From positions 1-64,000 of the forward strand of contig MPUH01000314.1 in the NCBI GenBank assembly GCA_001970955.1: a stretch of DNA of 64,000 bases. Reading direction: 5' to 3'. A model generated the notes under the pieces. That model made no database searches. It had not been told where the DNA came from and saw only the letters and a list, made by a program, of their open reading frames with translations. A program made the position numbers and the translations under genes. The stretch comes from Stentor coeruleus (Eukaryota > Ciliophora > Heterotrichea > Heterotrichida > Stentoridae). Of this stretch, positions 29,277-39,964 are shown piece by piece (the stretch's first letter is position 1; each line of letters opens with the position of its first letter).

Positions 29277-32200
29277 TTATCGCTTATTCTGTTTAGCTTG
29301 GACAATCCTTTTCATACTAGTAAGCCAACTACCATTTTCATTCCAAGTCTTATTAGTCAATTCCAAATGTGCTTTATTCACAGTATTATAATCCCCTTCA
29401 ATAAAAGCATCAGTGAGTTCATTAACAAGAGCAAGTGTTTTTTCATCAAGACCATTATTTTTCAGTTTATTGAAAAAATCTTGCATCTTCATTTCGATAT
29501 CTTTGAGGATTTTAGGGTTACTAGCTATTGAGGATTCTTTTATGGTGTTTTCCCATTTGCTAGCAAGAGGCATAAGGTGTTGAGGTATACCACTAAGATC
29601 AACTCCATCACTTGTACTTTGTGCTCTTGGAGCAGCTCTAGATGGTATTGGTGGAGTGAATTTAGCAGGTGGAGTAGGTCTTGGGACAACAGGTTGAGGG
29701 ATTATTTTTCTCTCTTCAGGTTTAGGAGGAGGTCTAAAGGTGTCAGGTTGAAAATGTGACTCGGATTTTATTTGGTTTTCTAAAGGTCTGACTACTTCTC
29801 GTGATGGTTCTGGGTGGATATGCTCAATAGGTTTGTGGATTGGAGGTGGTGGTGGGAGAATTTGTTCATGCTTGACTGGTTCTTTAGATTTAATAGGAGA
29901 AGGTGATGGGAGAATTGGTTCATGTTTGACTGGCTCTTTAGGTTTAATAGGAGGAGGTGGTGGTGGAAGATTTACATCTTTTTCTATAGGTCGAGCAGGA
30001 ATTGGTGCTTTAACATCTGGTGGGGGGATTTCTTTAACTTCACCAAATGGGCTTTTTTTAGGTTCTGCAATAGGTTTTGGAGGAGGAGGAGGTGGAGGAG
30101 GTGGAATTGCATTGTTTTTTCTTTGATCATGAGGAGGGTCTTGAGATTTAACTGGCTCAGGGAAAGGACCACGGACAGGATCAGCAAATGGCCCTCTAGC
30201 CGGTTCTTGAAATGCATTTTTTATAGGCACAGGCATTGCAACTTCTTTTGGTATAACATGTTTAGTAGTCTCATACTGTGTCCTATTTTGCCCAATTGAC
30301 CTTTCTTGAACAATTTCTCTAGGTTTAGCAGGAGTTTTAGCTTTCATCATAGGTACATTAACAACTTTCCAAGGAATTTTAGCATTACCTAAATTAGCTC
30401 TTATATGTTTTTCTACAAGTACCATAAGAGGCATAGAATGTTTAGGTGATTTTAAATGCTGCATTATTTCAAGAGCCTCAGTAGTTAAACCTTGTCTAAA
30501 AAGCATAGTCAAATACTCAAAATATATCGACTCTAAGATTTCACTATCAAAAAACTTAAAGCTCTCAGCATATAAAATCGCATTAAAAAACAGTTCAAAA
30601 GTTGCGGTTTCATAATCAACTCCATTGGAAATAGCATATCTAAACTGATTAACCCAAGAACTGAAAACTCTTTCTGAACTTCCAGCATATACAAAGCATG
30701 CAAGGGCAGGGCCAAACATTGAATGTGACTCAAGTTTTTCAGCAAGATCAATAACAAGACTAGCTGGGCTGTTATTAATAATAAAAATAGTCAAAGCTTC
30801 TTTCCATTTCTCAGCATCCATTTTCTCCATTAACTCTGATACATTTCCAGTAAGTAAAGGTAAAAATGAGTTTCTTAAATATCTATCTTTAGAACTTGAT
30901 AATACCATTTCTCTTGTACTGTTAAAAAGATCCTCACCTCCATGAGCAGATATTATAAGAGCTTCAGCAGTTCTCCCACACATCATTGCACAGTCTATTG
31001 CCGCTTCAAGATTTCCTAATATTATATTCTCACGAATTAGCCTTTCTGAACCTTCATCCCAGTTTATATTCTATATAAATATTACTTTTGATATTGTCTC
31101 TGATATTGTTTGCATGAATTCTGGCTCACTTTTTCTGATTTCAACTTGTTGTTTGACTTCTTCATTTTTAGCTCCTGCTTTATTGAAAAAATCTTCAGCA
31201 TCTTTTCCTGAGAGCTCTACAAAGGAAAATGTGTCTTGAAAACTTTCTTTATGACCTGTTGATGCTTCTTCATGATGTCCACGCTTTTTACCTGTATGTT
31301 TTTCTGTTGCTTTGTCTATGGAATCTTTGTCAAAACCTAGAAGACTTAGGATGTTGGATTTGTTACCACTGAATTTAGAAGAAATTATTTCCCATTGGAG
31401 CTTCATTTCAGCATCACAATTTTCGGCAAAGGAGGAACTGAGTTCTTTGAATTTACCTTCAAGGAAAAGCTTGTGAGCTTTTTCAACTTTGGTTTTGATG
31501 TGAGAGTTGGAGATTGGAGCTGAGGTAACTGTGACTTTATTGGATGAGGAGTTAAAAGTTGAGATTTTACCATTGTAACCGATTGCTACTGATGATTTTT
31601 TGCTTAGCCAGTTTGGAGTGAAGACGAAGTCAGGCTTTTTACAAGGAGAGTTTTCTTCTCCTTCAGTAACTCTAGGTCCACTATTTTTACTTACAGCTGG
31701 TGTATATATATTTCTTAGTTCAATTTTCCCATCTTCTCCACCAACAGCTATAAGGCCATGACTCTTCGGCACCCATTTCAAAGATTTTGGAGGAGATTCT
31801 AATTCATGATCAATTTTGTTAAACACTTGCCCTTGTTTAAAATTCCAAAAACTTGTATAACCACTTCTATCACAAGAAGCGAAAATAGAAGAATCATAAG
31901 GACACCAAGACAAAGCTGTAACTCCTGTTTGATGATTGTTTTTCAGTTCTTTAACTGGCTGTTCATGTTTTCTCAAGTCCCAAATCTGCAAGTTAGGGTT
32001 TTCCAAATCGTCATAGGCCATTATAAACTGTGTAGGAATATCTGGATTCCAAGCAATTCCTGAGCAATACGACTTGTTAAGATAAGTTGAGTCATGAACT
32101 GTAAACAAAGTTTGATTCCCTCTCAAGTCCCAAACACTTGCAGCGCAGTTTTGTGAAGCTGCAGCCAAAATATACTGGACCTGAGGGTTCCATGCAATAC

Positions 32201-32651
32201 TCGTCAACCTTTTGCCTTCCATTTGGTTTTTTCCAAGCTTGAAAACATACTTTGACTGGTCTTGCTTTGTCAATCCAACTTCCAAGTTAAAAATAAACAA
32301 GTCATTAGCCCCAACAGCTAAAAGATTTGGTTTACTAGGACAGAACTGCAAATTGGTAATTGGCACGTTGTCGAGAATTTTATCCTCTTTGATCAGTGAT
32401 TTACTTGGGTCTGATAGAAGATGAGATTTTTTCCAGAAAGATATTGAACCAGTATTAGACCCTGAGGCTAAGATTACTTCTGGGGTTTTAGACCATTCGA
32501 GACAAGTGATTCCTGAGCGAGGAGTCAATGATTGGATTTGCGTGAATGATGAAGTTTGGAGAAGGTGAAGAGAGAGTGTGTCAGAGCCTAATGCTAATAG
32601 GTTGTCATCCCAAGCCATGCATCCTTTGGTTGCCAGATGAACTGAGAACAT
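29277..32651 (-). CDS. SEC31: COPII outer-coat protein SEC31 (one 15-nt intron)
   Basis: Two long frames (32651-31086 and 31070-29277) become one of about 1119 residues after removal of a 15-nt intron. The N-terminal 310 residues are WD40 repeats (GCMAWDDNLLALGS, ITCLEWS, ASGSNTGSISFWKK, WDLRGNQTLF, WNPDIPTQFIMAYDDLENP). The last phrase is very typical of Sec31. The ancestral coatomer element (ACE1) follows around 510-700, spanning the splice site (WDEGSERLIRENIILGNLEA, then MMCGRTAEALIISAHGGEDL). A long Pro-rich region (about 760-960) with repeated KEPVKHEPILP-like units and RGPF(A/P)(D/E)PV follows, then a C-terminal helical domain. Sec31 with Sec13 forms the COPII cage at ER exit sites. 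The Pro-rich part should bind Sec23. Confidence 0.94.
31071..31085 (-). other. 15-nt intron of SEC31
   Basis: Minus-strand sequence GTAATATTTATATAG, with an in-frame TAG at its end. Splicing joins ETISK to NINWDEGSERLIREN, restoring the normal Sec31 ACE1 start. Confidence 0.92.
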
Positions 32652-33177
32652 ATTTAGAATTACTTAATGGCTAATGGTTTATGCATATGTTGGATAGTCT
32701 CAGAAAGCTTTAAAAGAATATTTTTAAAAATAGTGATTTGAATATGTATTAGTAGGATAAAAATTGATAATAATACTGGGTGTTTTACTATAAAATCTTG
32801 ACTGTAAAATGATAAAAAAAATTGGGACTCTTAGAATAATATTGTATAATTTAAAATCTAAAGGATTACTTTTCTAGCTAATTCAAACTTTAGATTTAAA
32901 AAAATATCAGACTTGCTCAGTATATTTTCTCATATTAAAAATGTTTTCTATAGAACAGATGTTACCAATAAAATCTATTTGACCTAATTCTCATATCATT
33001 ACAACTTATATTTATTATAAAATAATATATTAAACCTATTATCACAACATTATCCTATACTCCTCATCTAGTTTTTTCTTCCAAAAAATATCAATAATTA
33101 AAAAAATCCCTCAAGATAATATTATTGTTTTACATTATAAAATTAGTAATAAAAATTATCTCTTTACCTTACACACT
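32652..33177. other. Spacer between two minus-strand genes
   Basis: G-leaning left part (32670-32860), C-leaning right part (32930-33177). No gene or RNA recognised. Confidence 0.5.
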
Positions 33178-35604
33178 TCATCTTAATCCTACAAAAATTT
33201 GCTTCAAAATCCTCTTAGCTGTAAAGGTAAACTTATGCAGGCCCAAGGCAAAAATTTTTACCTTCCACGGCTCAATGTTCATCTTACCCCCAAAACTCTG
33301 ATTAACAATCAAATGGACAACTTCTAATTCTCTAATTCTTACAATGCGAAAGAACTTATATTCCTCAGCAATAATTACTTTAATCAATCTTTCCTGTCTA
33401 AGTTTATATAAATCCTGCCCTTTTCCTTTATTATTCCTCTTCTCTTTAATATTTTGCATTTTCATATTCTTCAATTTAGAATCATAAGCTTTTCTTAAAT
33501 CATTAGGTTTTTTCTGTTCTCGACGTGTTTTACTATATATTTCAGCAAGATTCAAATGCATACTATGTCTTCTATCTACTTCTGTTTTAATATCTTTAAC
33601 ATACATTTCTTGAAAATGTCTTTCTGGGATACCCAAACTAAGTTTTTTCCTATCCCTACCAGGAAGACCTCTACCTTTATATGATTCATTAACAACATAT
33701 CCAGACAAATTAAATCCTTTATCAAAACTTTCAGCAAACATTCTATCAGTTTTCACAGAGTTTAATGAAGGAGTAAAGCAACTAAGCCCTCTAAAGAAAA
33801 TTCTAAATCCTTTCATACCTTTAAGTAAACAACTGGTTCTATGTTTTTCAAATATCGATTGGAATATTATGCAGAATTTTACTAGGGATATCGCTTTGTC
33901 TTGACTTTTTTGAGGTCGATGGGCATATTTAGTTTTTCTATATTCAAGTCTTTGGGTTAGATAATAACTTACTGATTTTAAAGCATTATTAGCAGCTTTT
34001 TTATATACACATTCTCTTAAAAATAAAGTAAAAATTGAAGTTTGTTGTTTGAGAAATAGTTTACGTAATATGCTTGTGATTAATAACGTACCATATTTCA
34101 TGTTTAAGGAAATACGAAATTTTTTATGGTTTTTCAGGATGTGAAAAACTTTTGTTGTATAGAATTTTTCTAAGTTTAAAGCCATAACTTTTAAAGATAA
34201 AGGCGCTTTGTAGTGTTTTGCTAAATTATCAAATGAAGACTTTAGTTGTTCTTCATTTTTTCTTGAGGATTTTTTGTACTGGGTTTTTAGTTGGTTCCAG
34301 GTTTCGGAAAGGCTTTCGAGGACGATGCGGTTTAGTTTCCATACTATTGAACTTGTAGCTTTGTTTGTTTTTATTGCTTTTTTGTACATGTATTCCATGT
34401 AAACATTTTTACGAATGTTGTGGAAAATTTTGTGTTGAACTTTTATGAGTAGGTTTGCGATTCTTTCTGCAGCGTCGTTTTTGATGACAATAAAATGGTC
34501 AATGTTCAATGAGAATTCCTTCGATAAATCCTGAAAACTTTTTCTTTTAATCCTAGGCGACTTCTCAGGTGAATAAGTAGTTTTTTTAGGTACAGCAAGT
34601 ATAAGTTCATGGTTAATATTAAATAAAAACCTTCCAGCAGTTTCTTTACTAACTGTTGCATACATAGTCTTCCCATTAGAATTAAAAATATTTGCTTTAC
34701 CCATCTTATACGCTTTTCCATACAAAGTTCTCAAATCACAATCATTCGGATCTGTAGACCCGAATCTCCACTCATAAAGATAAAAAGTATCTTTCTCAAT
34801 ACAATAAATAGTATCCTGACAACAAGAAATCGCTTTTACCTTCTGATCCATAGGTATTTTAATAATAATCTCACAATCATCATATAAAAAAACTTCTCCT
34901 GTTGATGTTAAAGCAGCCACAAAATTATTTCCCGCTGTAAAATCTGAAGTAAAATGATATTCCATTTCAGGGACAATACATGGGTCTTTTTGTTTCCCAA
35001 TCCCAATAGGACATCCTGGATTTTTCCCTATCTTCCCAAAAGTATATAAATGCCCTCCTCCTGTAGAAAATACCGTACAACTTTTCCCGCATATAACTTT
35101 TTTAGCCCAGAAAATACTAGCTGAAGTTACAAGGCCAGGATTTGAAGTTTTTTTGCCAATTTGTCCACTTTTATTACTACCCCAAGTATAAAGTTTCCCT
35201 TCATTATCTATTAAAGCTCCATGTTCTGGTCCAAGGCTACAAGATATAGCGAAAGTTGTTGAAAATGATGGGATTATAGTAGGTTTTGATATAGAAACTT
35301 GTCCTTCTATACCTAAAATCCCACATTTTGAAATATCGTCACCTTGAATTAAAACTTTACCTGTATTATCGATCATAAGGACAACAGAAATGTTACAAGC
35401 AATGGTTATTATTGGTGTTGATAGGTCATATTTTGTAAGTCTTGGGTATAAGGAATACACTTCATTGATATCACTTAAAATATAAGCCTTTTCTTCTGCA
35501 GAAACACAGTATTTTGTGTTAAAAGGAAGAGGGTTAAGCTTTAAAGAGAGATTCTCGCTTGATGATGAAGATGACCATGAGACTAGGTTATAAAGCTTTT
35601 CCAT
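33178..35604 (-). CDS. RCC1-repeat protein with long basic helical C-terminus
   Basis: 808 residues. The first 340 or so hold RCC1-type beta-propeller blades: ISCSLGPEHGALIDNEGKLY followed by TWGSNKSGQIG; CTVFSTGGGHLYTFGKIG; FVAALTSTGEVFLY. From about residue 370 the protein changes to long basic helices (KVQHKIFHNIRKNVYMEYMY, SIVWKLNRIVLESLSETWNQ, LMVSLNLEKFY-type spacing) with recurring aromatic and basic residues, reminiscent of Sfi1/centrin-binding or coiled cytoskeletal regions. The last 150 residues are very rich in Lys and Arg. RCC1 itself is a Ran exchange factor, but this architecture is more like the many ciliate RCC1-domain cytoskeletal proteins. Function uncertain. Confidence 0.82.
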   Translation of the reverse strand: MEKLYNLVSWSSSSSSENLSLKLNPLPFNTKYCVSAEEKAYILSDINEVYSLYPRLTKYDLSTPIITIACNISVVLMIDNTGKVLIQGDDISKCGILGIEGQVSISKPTIIPSFSTTFAISCSLGPEHGALIDNEGKLYTWGSNKSGQIGKKTSNPGLVTSASIFWAKKVICGKSCTVFSTGGGHLYTFGKIGKNPGCPIGIGKQKDPCIVPEMEYHFTSDFTAGNNFVAALTSTGEVFLYDDCEIIIKIPMDQKVKAISCCQDTIYCIEKDTFYLYEWRFGSTDPNDCDLRTLYGKAYKMGKANIFNSNGKTMYATVSKETAGRFLFNINHELILAVPKKTTYSPEKSPRIKRKSFQDLSKEFSLNIDHFIVIKNDAAERIANLLIKVQHKIFHNIRKNVYMEYMYKKAIKTNKATSSIVWKLNRIVLESLSETWNQLKTQYKKSSRKNEEQLKSSFDNLAKHYKAPLSLKVMALNLEKFYTTKVFHILKNHKKFRISLNMKYGTLLITSILRKLFLKQQTSIFTLFLRECVYKKAANNALKSVSYYLTQRLEYRKTKYAHRPQKSQDKAISLVKFCIIFQSIFEKHRTSCLLKGMKGFRIFFRGLSCFTPSLNSVKTDRMFAESFDKGFNLSGYVVNESYKGRGLPGRDRKKLSLGIPERHFQEMYVKDIKTEVDRRHSMHLNLAEIYSKTRREQKKPNDLRKAYDSKLKNMKMQNIKEKRNNKGKGQDLYKLRQERLIKVIIAEEYKFFRIVRIRELEVVHLIVNQSFGGKMNIEPWKVKIFALGLHKFTFTAKRILKQIFVGLR

Positions 35605-36377
35605 TATAAATTTAATTTTTGTATTAGAGTTTAGAAGAAGGTTGTGTGTGTGTCGGAGTGAATATATGAGAAGATTTGAATTTTGTGGGGGTTTTGGAGT
35701 TGAGAGATTTAATAAGTGTGAAGTTGGGTTGTGAAAATTTAGCTTAGGATTAGAGGGTATGATTGAGGAGAAATAAAGGAAATTGGTTAGAGGATTGGAA
35801 GAAAGATGAAGAAATAGATTGTAAGGGAGGGAAAGTTTTTGATAGAAAATAAAAGATTGATGTTAGCTGGATGTTTGATAGGCTGATGATTTTATTGTTA
35901 TATTTTTAGAATAAGGATAATTAGTTTTTGATTTGTAGGAGTTGTAGACCACTTTTTCAGATAATAAAAAAGATATAATTAGAAATATTATACCTATATT
36001 TTTTTACCAAAATCTTAATTCCACTCTTAAACAACAGTCAAAATTATATAAAAACCAAGCCCTTAAAAACACAATCATAATCCCACAATATAAACTTTTA
36101 ATACCCTATAAAATCATTAAATTACCCTAAAGTACTATTTTTTATTAAACCTCAGGATCTATTAAAAAAATATTTTCCTCATCCTTTTCCACTCTTTTCT
36201 TCATTAACTTCTACACCTCCCAAACTCTTGCATCAAAAAATATTAACATCTTTACCTTTTCAATACAAACTATAATACCAAAATTTTCAATACTCCTTTC
36301 TACATCTCTGTCATCTTTTCATTATATAAATTCCTAAATTTTCTGCAAGTTTTAATCTATGCATACATCTACTTATA
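35605..36377. other. Divergent promoter spacer with sharp skew switch
   Basis: Left part strongly G-rich (35641-35700: 23 G, 1 C), right part C-rich (36181-36240: 20 C, 1 G), switching near 35950-36000. It should carry promoters for the RCC1-repeat gene and the CBM20 gene. A (GT) run, GTTGTGTGTGTGT, lies at 35641-35653. Confidence 0.55.
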
Positions 36378-36938
36378 ATGAACGGAAATCATATCAATGG
36401 TCATAAGTCATCAGAAGAAGAGTCGAAAATATTTTCCTTCCTGAACTTTAGCCATAGACAATCTCTTGAAAATATATCTAAAAGCAGTGAAGCAGAACGA
36501 ATTCGGAAATCTCAAAAACACTCAACTTTTGATATGTCAGAACTACGAAATAACCCGGATATATTGAAAAGATTGTTAGATACAGCTATTCAGATTGAAA
36601 AAGAAAAGGACATCAGCTTAACTTATGAATTTAATTTTTCAATAGCTTACAATACAAGTTTTGGGGAAAGGGTTGTTATTACTGGAAAACCTGATTTTTT
36701 AGGCAACTGGGATCCTCTTAGAGGATTAGAACTTGAATGGAACCCTGGGAATTTATGGAAAGTCGATATTCTTATTTCTGAAGGGGTTATTAAGGACTTT
36801 GAATATAAATACGCTTGTGTTAAATCGTCATCTATTGTTTGGGAAGGTGGAGAGAATAGGATGTTTAATATTTCAGATGGAGTAAAGACTAATTCCCATA
36901 TGGTTTTCAGAAAAGAGGATTATTGGCAAAATTATTAG
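36378..36938 (+). CDS. CBM20 starch/glycogen-binding protein
   Basis: 186 residues. The C-terminal 110 form a CBM20 module: FNFSIAYNTSFGERVVITGK, then FLGNWDPLRGLELEWNPGNLW, KVDILISEGVIKDFEYKYAC and VWEGGENRMFNI. The key Trp residues of the starch-binding sites (GNWDP and VWEGGENR) are present. The N-terminal 75 residues are polar and carry no domain, no signal peptide and no catalytic module, so it is probably a cytosolic glycogen-associated protein, for example an adaptor bringing a phosphatase or other partner to storage glucan, as laforin- or Stbd1-like proteins do. The partner cannot be seen. The ATG is the first in frame. Confidence 0.88.
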   Translation: MNGNHINGHKSSEEESKIFSFLNFSHRQSLENISKSSEAERIRKSQKHSTFDMSELRNNPDILKRLLDTAIQIEKEKDISLTYEFNFSIAYNTSFGERVVITGKPDFLGNWDPLRGLELEWNPGNLWKVDILISEGVIKDFEYKYACVKSSSIVWEGGENRMFNISDGVKTNSHMVFRKEDYWQNY

Positions 36939-37844
36939 TAATAATTTATGTTTTTAATAAAAGGGTATTTTTAATTAGGCTTTTTGGTTAAGGAATTGTA
37001 TGGAATAATAGTTTTTGAATTAGAAGATTTGGGAGAAATTTTGATTAAAAGGTCATGAGATTATGATTGAGAATGAGATTTTTGGTTATGGGTTTTTATA
37101 AGGGATTAGTTTAGTTTGTAAAGATAATTAGAGTTTGTTTATTGATTTATAAGCAGAATAAATCAAAAAAGTTTAAGTACTGTTATCTATGATAATGATA
37201 TAAAATTTATAATCTTTGTATTTTACTAAAAGATGCATATACACACTATAATTTATACTAGGAAAAATATAAGATCATCATTTTCTATTATTTTTTTAAA
37301 GTATATTAGCATAAATAATTAATTTATAACATTCATTATGATGATACTTTCACAACTGCATCCAACTAGAATTCCTAAAATATCGCAGTATAACTACAAT
37401 CATTCTACAAAGACAAAAATTATAAAACAAGCCAACATAATATCTTAAAAACATCGTAACACACAATTCGATAAAAATTTTATATGCCTAAAAATCCAAA
37501 AAAAACCATCAAACAAATTACATAAACACAAATTATTTTCCATTCTTCTATCTTCCAATTCACCTGACCCAAAGCCCATGACCAAAAAATCCCCCTTTTC
37601 CTCCTATTAAATCCTACCTAATCCATCATCTAATCCTTATCAAATATCCTAAACCAATTCCCATAAATTTTAACTCAAAACATCTTATAAAAATCCCATA
37701 TCAAACCCCAAAACCCAAAAATCCCAACACCCACCCCCCACTATCNTAAATTTTAACTCAAAATATCTTATAAAAATCCCATATCAAACCCCAAAACCCA
37801 AAAATCCCAACACCCACCCCCCACTATCAGCATATATGAAAAGA
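36939..37844. other. Spacer between convergent genes, with an assembly join
   Basis: G-rich to about 37160 (37021-37080: 16 G, 1 C), then C-rich from about 37360 (37561-37620: 24 C, 3 G). It contains a single N at 37746 flanked by two near-identical 82-nt copies. No gene seen. Confidence 0.6.
37664..37828. repeat. Two near-identical 82-nt copies flanking a single N
   Basis: 37664-37745 and 37747-37828 differ at one base (CAAAACATC versus CAAAATATC) and are separated by one N at 37746. This is best read as two contig ends that overlap but were not merged, so the true genome probably has one copy. Confidence 0.85.
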
Positions 37845-39248
37845 CTAATTAGACTTATTTAAGCTAAACGTATTAATTCTGGATAATATCTTTGAACTCT
37901 GGCTTGGACTCAAATGCTGTGTTATTCTATCTCTGATCTTACTAAGTACCGCTTGTGAAGTCCACTCTTTAACGATCTCATGCAATTGTGGGTCGACCTG
38001 CGCTCCAATAGGTAAATCTACAGACTCATAATTATTAGGATTAAACGGATCATCATCATTCTCTTGTTTAAAATCATCTTTTTTCTTAGCCAAACTATCC
38101 AAAATATCAGTTGTAAACTCATCAGATATATGTTTATCATTTTTCTCAAAAACTGCTTCACCTTTATGAGTCTTAACCATAAGTTTCTCAGAAGACTCTG
38201 GTAAAATTAACTGTTCTTTTGTATAAACTTTCTGCCTTTCTTGTCTAAAATTTTTAATTTCACTTGAAGCCATATCTTTTGACTCCATGTTACATAGTTC
38301 TTTAGGATCAATAAGCCCTCTAACAATACTCCCACGAAAATCAGGGTTTTTTTCAGCTAAAAGATTGAAAATTAAAGATCTGATTTTTTTCGAGTACTCA
38401 GGAGATGAAGTTTTACTTCCTTTAGAAAAAAATATCGCAGCTTCAATACTTATAGACAAAGATTCAATTGCTTGCATTGATATTTCAAAAGGTTCAACAC
38501 TACGGATTTCTTCTACTGCTAATAGCAGGGAGCATTTTATTTTCATGATAATCTGTTGACGAGTTTTAGCTTCAGTATTAAAAGAACTTTGTATGGCCAT
38601 GTAGTTCACATGAACACTTCTAATCTGATCCATAAGATGCTTTTTCCTTTCAGCTGAGAGATTTTTATACCTTTCGACATCTAAAGGTAAAGGATTATTA
38701 TCTTGTCTAGACAATTTTGAGGTTTTCATTGGAGAGTCTAAGTCATTCGGTTCGCTTGGTGGCCTTTTTGATGGTAACTTGCAATCTGGGCATGAGTTCC
38801 CAACACAGGTGTTATGAAAAGTTACTCGACAAGAAGTACAAGTAAAAAAACTCATTTCTGGATTGAGGTATTCTAAACATAAACAAATTTTCGGCAGTTC
38901 AGGAAAGAACTTTTTAGCTTGTTCATCATATGTTTGTCTTATTAAAAAGCCTTTACTGTTTCTGTAGTCTTCAAGTGTGCATAATGGAAAAGTGCTTTTA
39001 ACTTGTTTAACAGGGATATCAATTGTTCTTTGAGTTCTATATAACTCACGATCACCACAGTATACATGTCTTCCACCTATATGTTTTTTACCTTTAATAT
39101 CATCAGGTTTAAGTAATTCTCGGCACTTTATGTTGATGTTATTCTGTTCTATAACCTCACCATACTTATCCTGTGCGTGATCGATACTATATTTAACGAC
39201 AAGCTTGATCTGGTTCTCTTCACCCATTAAAATAGTTTTATTATTCAT
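37845..39248 (-). CDS. BAH-like, PHD finger and TFIIS-M domain chromatin/transcription protein
   Basis: 467 residues. Residues about 60-118 (CGDRELYRTQRTIDIPV, CTLEDYRNSKGFLIRQTYDE) match the second half of a BAH domain; the first half is divergent. A PHD finger follows at about 120-157 (ICLCLEYLNPEMSFFTCTSC, then HNTCVGNSCPDC). After a linker, residues about 200-335 are a TFIIS central domain, ending KIRSLIFNLLAEKNPDFRGS...MASSEIKNFRQERQKV. PHD plus TFIIS-M occurs in yeast Bye1 and animal PHF3/DIDO, which bind RNA polymerase II and H3K4me. An added BAH-like part is unusual. A polar C-terminal tail ends in helical SSKILSRINTFSLN. It is likely nuclear and linked to elongation. All eight PHD ligands appear present. 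Confidence 0.87.
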   Translation of the reverse strand: MNNKTILMGEENQIKLVVKYSIDHAQDKYGEVIEQNNINIKCRELLKPDDIKGKKHIGGRHVYCGDRELYRTQRTIDIPVKQVKSTFPLCTLEDYRNSKGFLIRQTYDEQAKKFFPELPKICLCLEYLNPEMSFFTCTSCRVTFHNTCVGNSCPDCKLPSKRPPSEPNDLDSPMKTSKLSRQDNNPLPLDVERYKNLSAERKKHLMDQIRSVHVNYMAIQSSFNTEAKTRQQIIMKIKCSLLLAVEEIRSVEPFEISMQAIESLSISIEAAIFFSKGSKTSSPEYSKKIRSLIFNLLAEKNPDFRGSIVRGLIDPKELCNMESKDMASSEIKNFRQERQKVYTKEQLILPESSEKLMVKTHKGEAVFEKNDKHISDEFTTDILDSLAKKKDDFKQENDDDPFNPNNYESVDLPIGAQVDPQLHEIVKEWTSQAVLSKIRDRITQHLSPSQSSKILSRINTFSLNKSN

Positions 39249-39580
39249 AGGGGCCTTTTTCTATATGCTTATCCATTAATCAATTTATATTTACTCGCTA
39301 TATTCTGTTAAGGGTACTTGAGGGTTTTATATTGGGGGGATGTTTTGTTAGGGTTAGGGTGGTGATTGGTTTTTCGGTATTGTGAGGGAAATTACAAAAG
39401 TATGAATTAATATCTTTTGTGTTAGAAAGGATGGCTGGGTGATAAAAATATTAGATATGGAGGTAGTAAAATAAATTAAGAAACTCAAGTTTAAATTAAG
39501 GGAATCTTTAACTTTTGTATTTTAGGAAGGTTTAATCTAATGGCTAATTGCCTGAGATTCCAATAAATATCAGCCATATA
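39249..39580. other. Divergent promoter spacer
   Basis: G-rich and C-poor over most of its length, with a short telomere-like TGTTAGGGTTAGGG at 39346-39359. It lies between the BAH-PHD gene (-) and the zinc-finger gene (+). Confidence 0.45.
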
Positions 39581-39964
39581 ATGAAAATAAAAAGGTTCTA
39601 TTGTTCAACAGAAGGCTGCAATAAGTCTTTCAGAAGCGAAGAAAAACAGATTTCCCACACACGTTCTCATACAAAACAAGAAGAATCTCAAGACGATCTA
39701 CTCTTTTTCCAATGCGATATTTGTCTAGCTCAATTCCCTACAAAAAGATCAGTTTCTGCCCATAAACGCATTCACAGATCCCAAGTAAAGTCCGCATATA
39801 CAAAAAAAATTATAAGCACCTTAACTGCTAGACTCATGCCCCAACAGAAAAATGATTATCAAATACCCCAATTTCCTTATTCATTACAAGACATTATTTT
39901 GCCCCCAATAACTATACCAACTCAAGCTATTCTGCCTTCCTACAATTCTCTATTTACAAAATAA
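39581..39964 (+). CDS. Two-finger C2H2 zinc-finger protein
   Basis: 127 residues from the ATG at 39581. Upstream codons in the same frame (from TTG at 39548) lack an ATG, and the ATG at 39540 is out of frame. Two C2H2 fingers lie side by side: FYCSTEGCNKSF...HTRSHT (residues 6-31) and FQCDICLAQF...HKRIH (about 43-65). The first has the longer C-x4-C spacing of TFIIIA-like fingers. The C-terminal 60 residues are Pro- and Ile-rich (ILPPITIPTQAILPS) with no domain. Likely a nuclear DNA-binding protein; target unknown. The 3' side opens into the longest gene-free stretch of the window. Confidence 0.8.
   Translation: MKIKRFYCSTEGCNKSFRSEEKQISHTRSHTKQEESQDDLLFFQCDICLAQFPTKRSVSAHKRIHRSQVKSAYTKKIISTLTARLMPQQKNDYQIPQFPYSLQDIILPPITIPTQAILPSYNSLFTK

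Noticed and set aside
29833-30126. Gly-rich + strand frame opposite SEC31
   Set aside because: It is the antisense image of the Pro-rich region of SEC31.
39346-39359. TGTTAGGGTTAGGG, telomere-like
   Set aside because: Less than two repeat units in a G-rich flank; similar G-rich words are expected there by composition.
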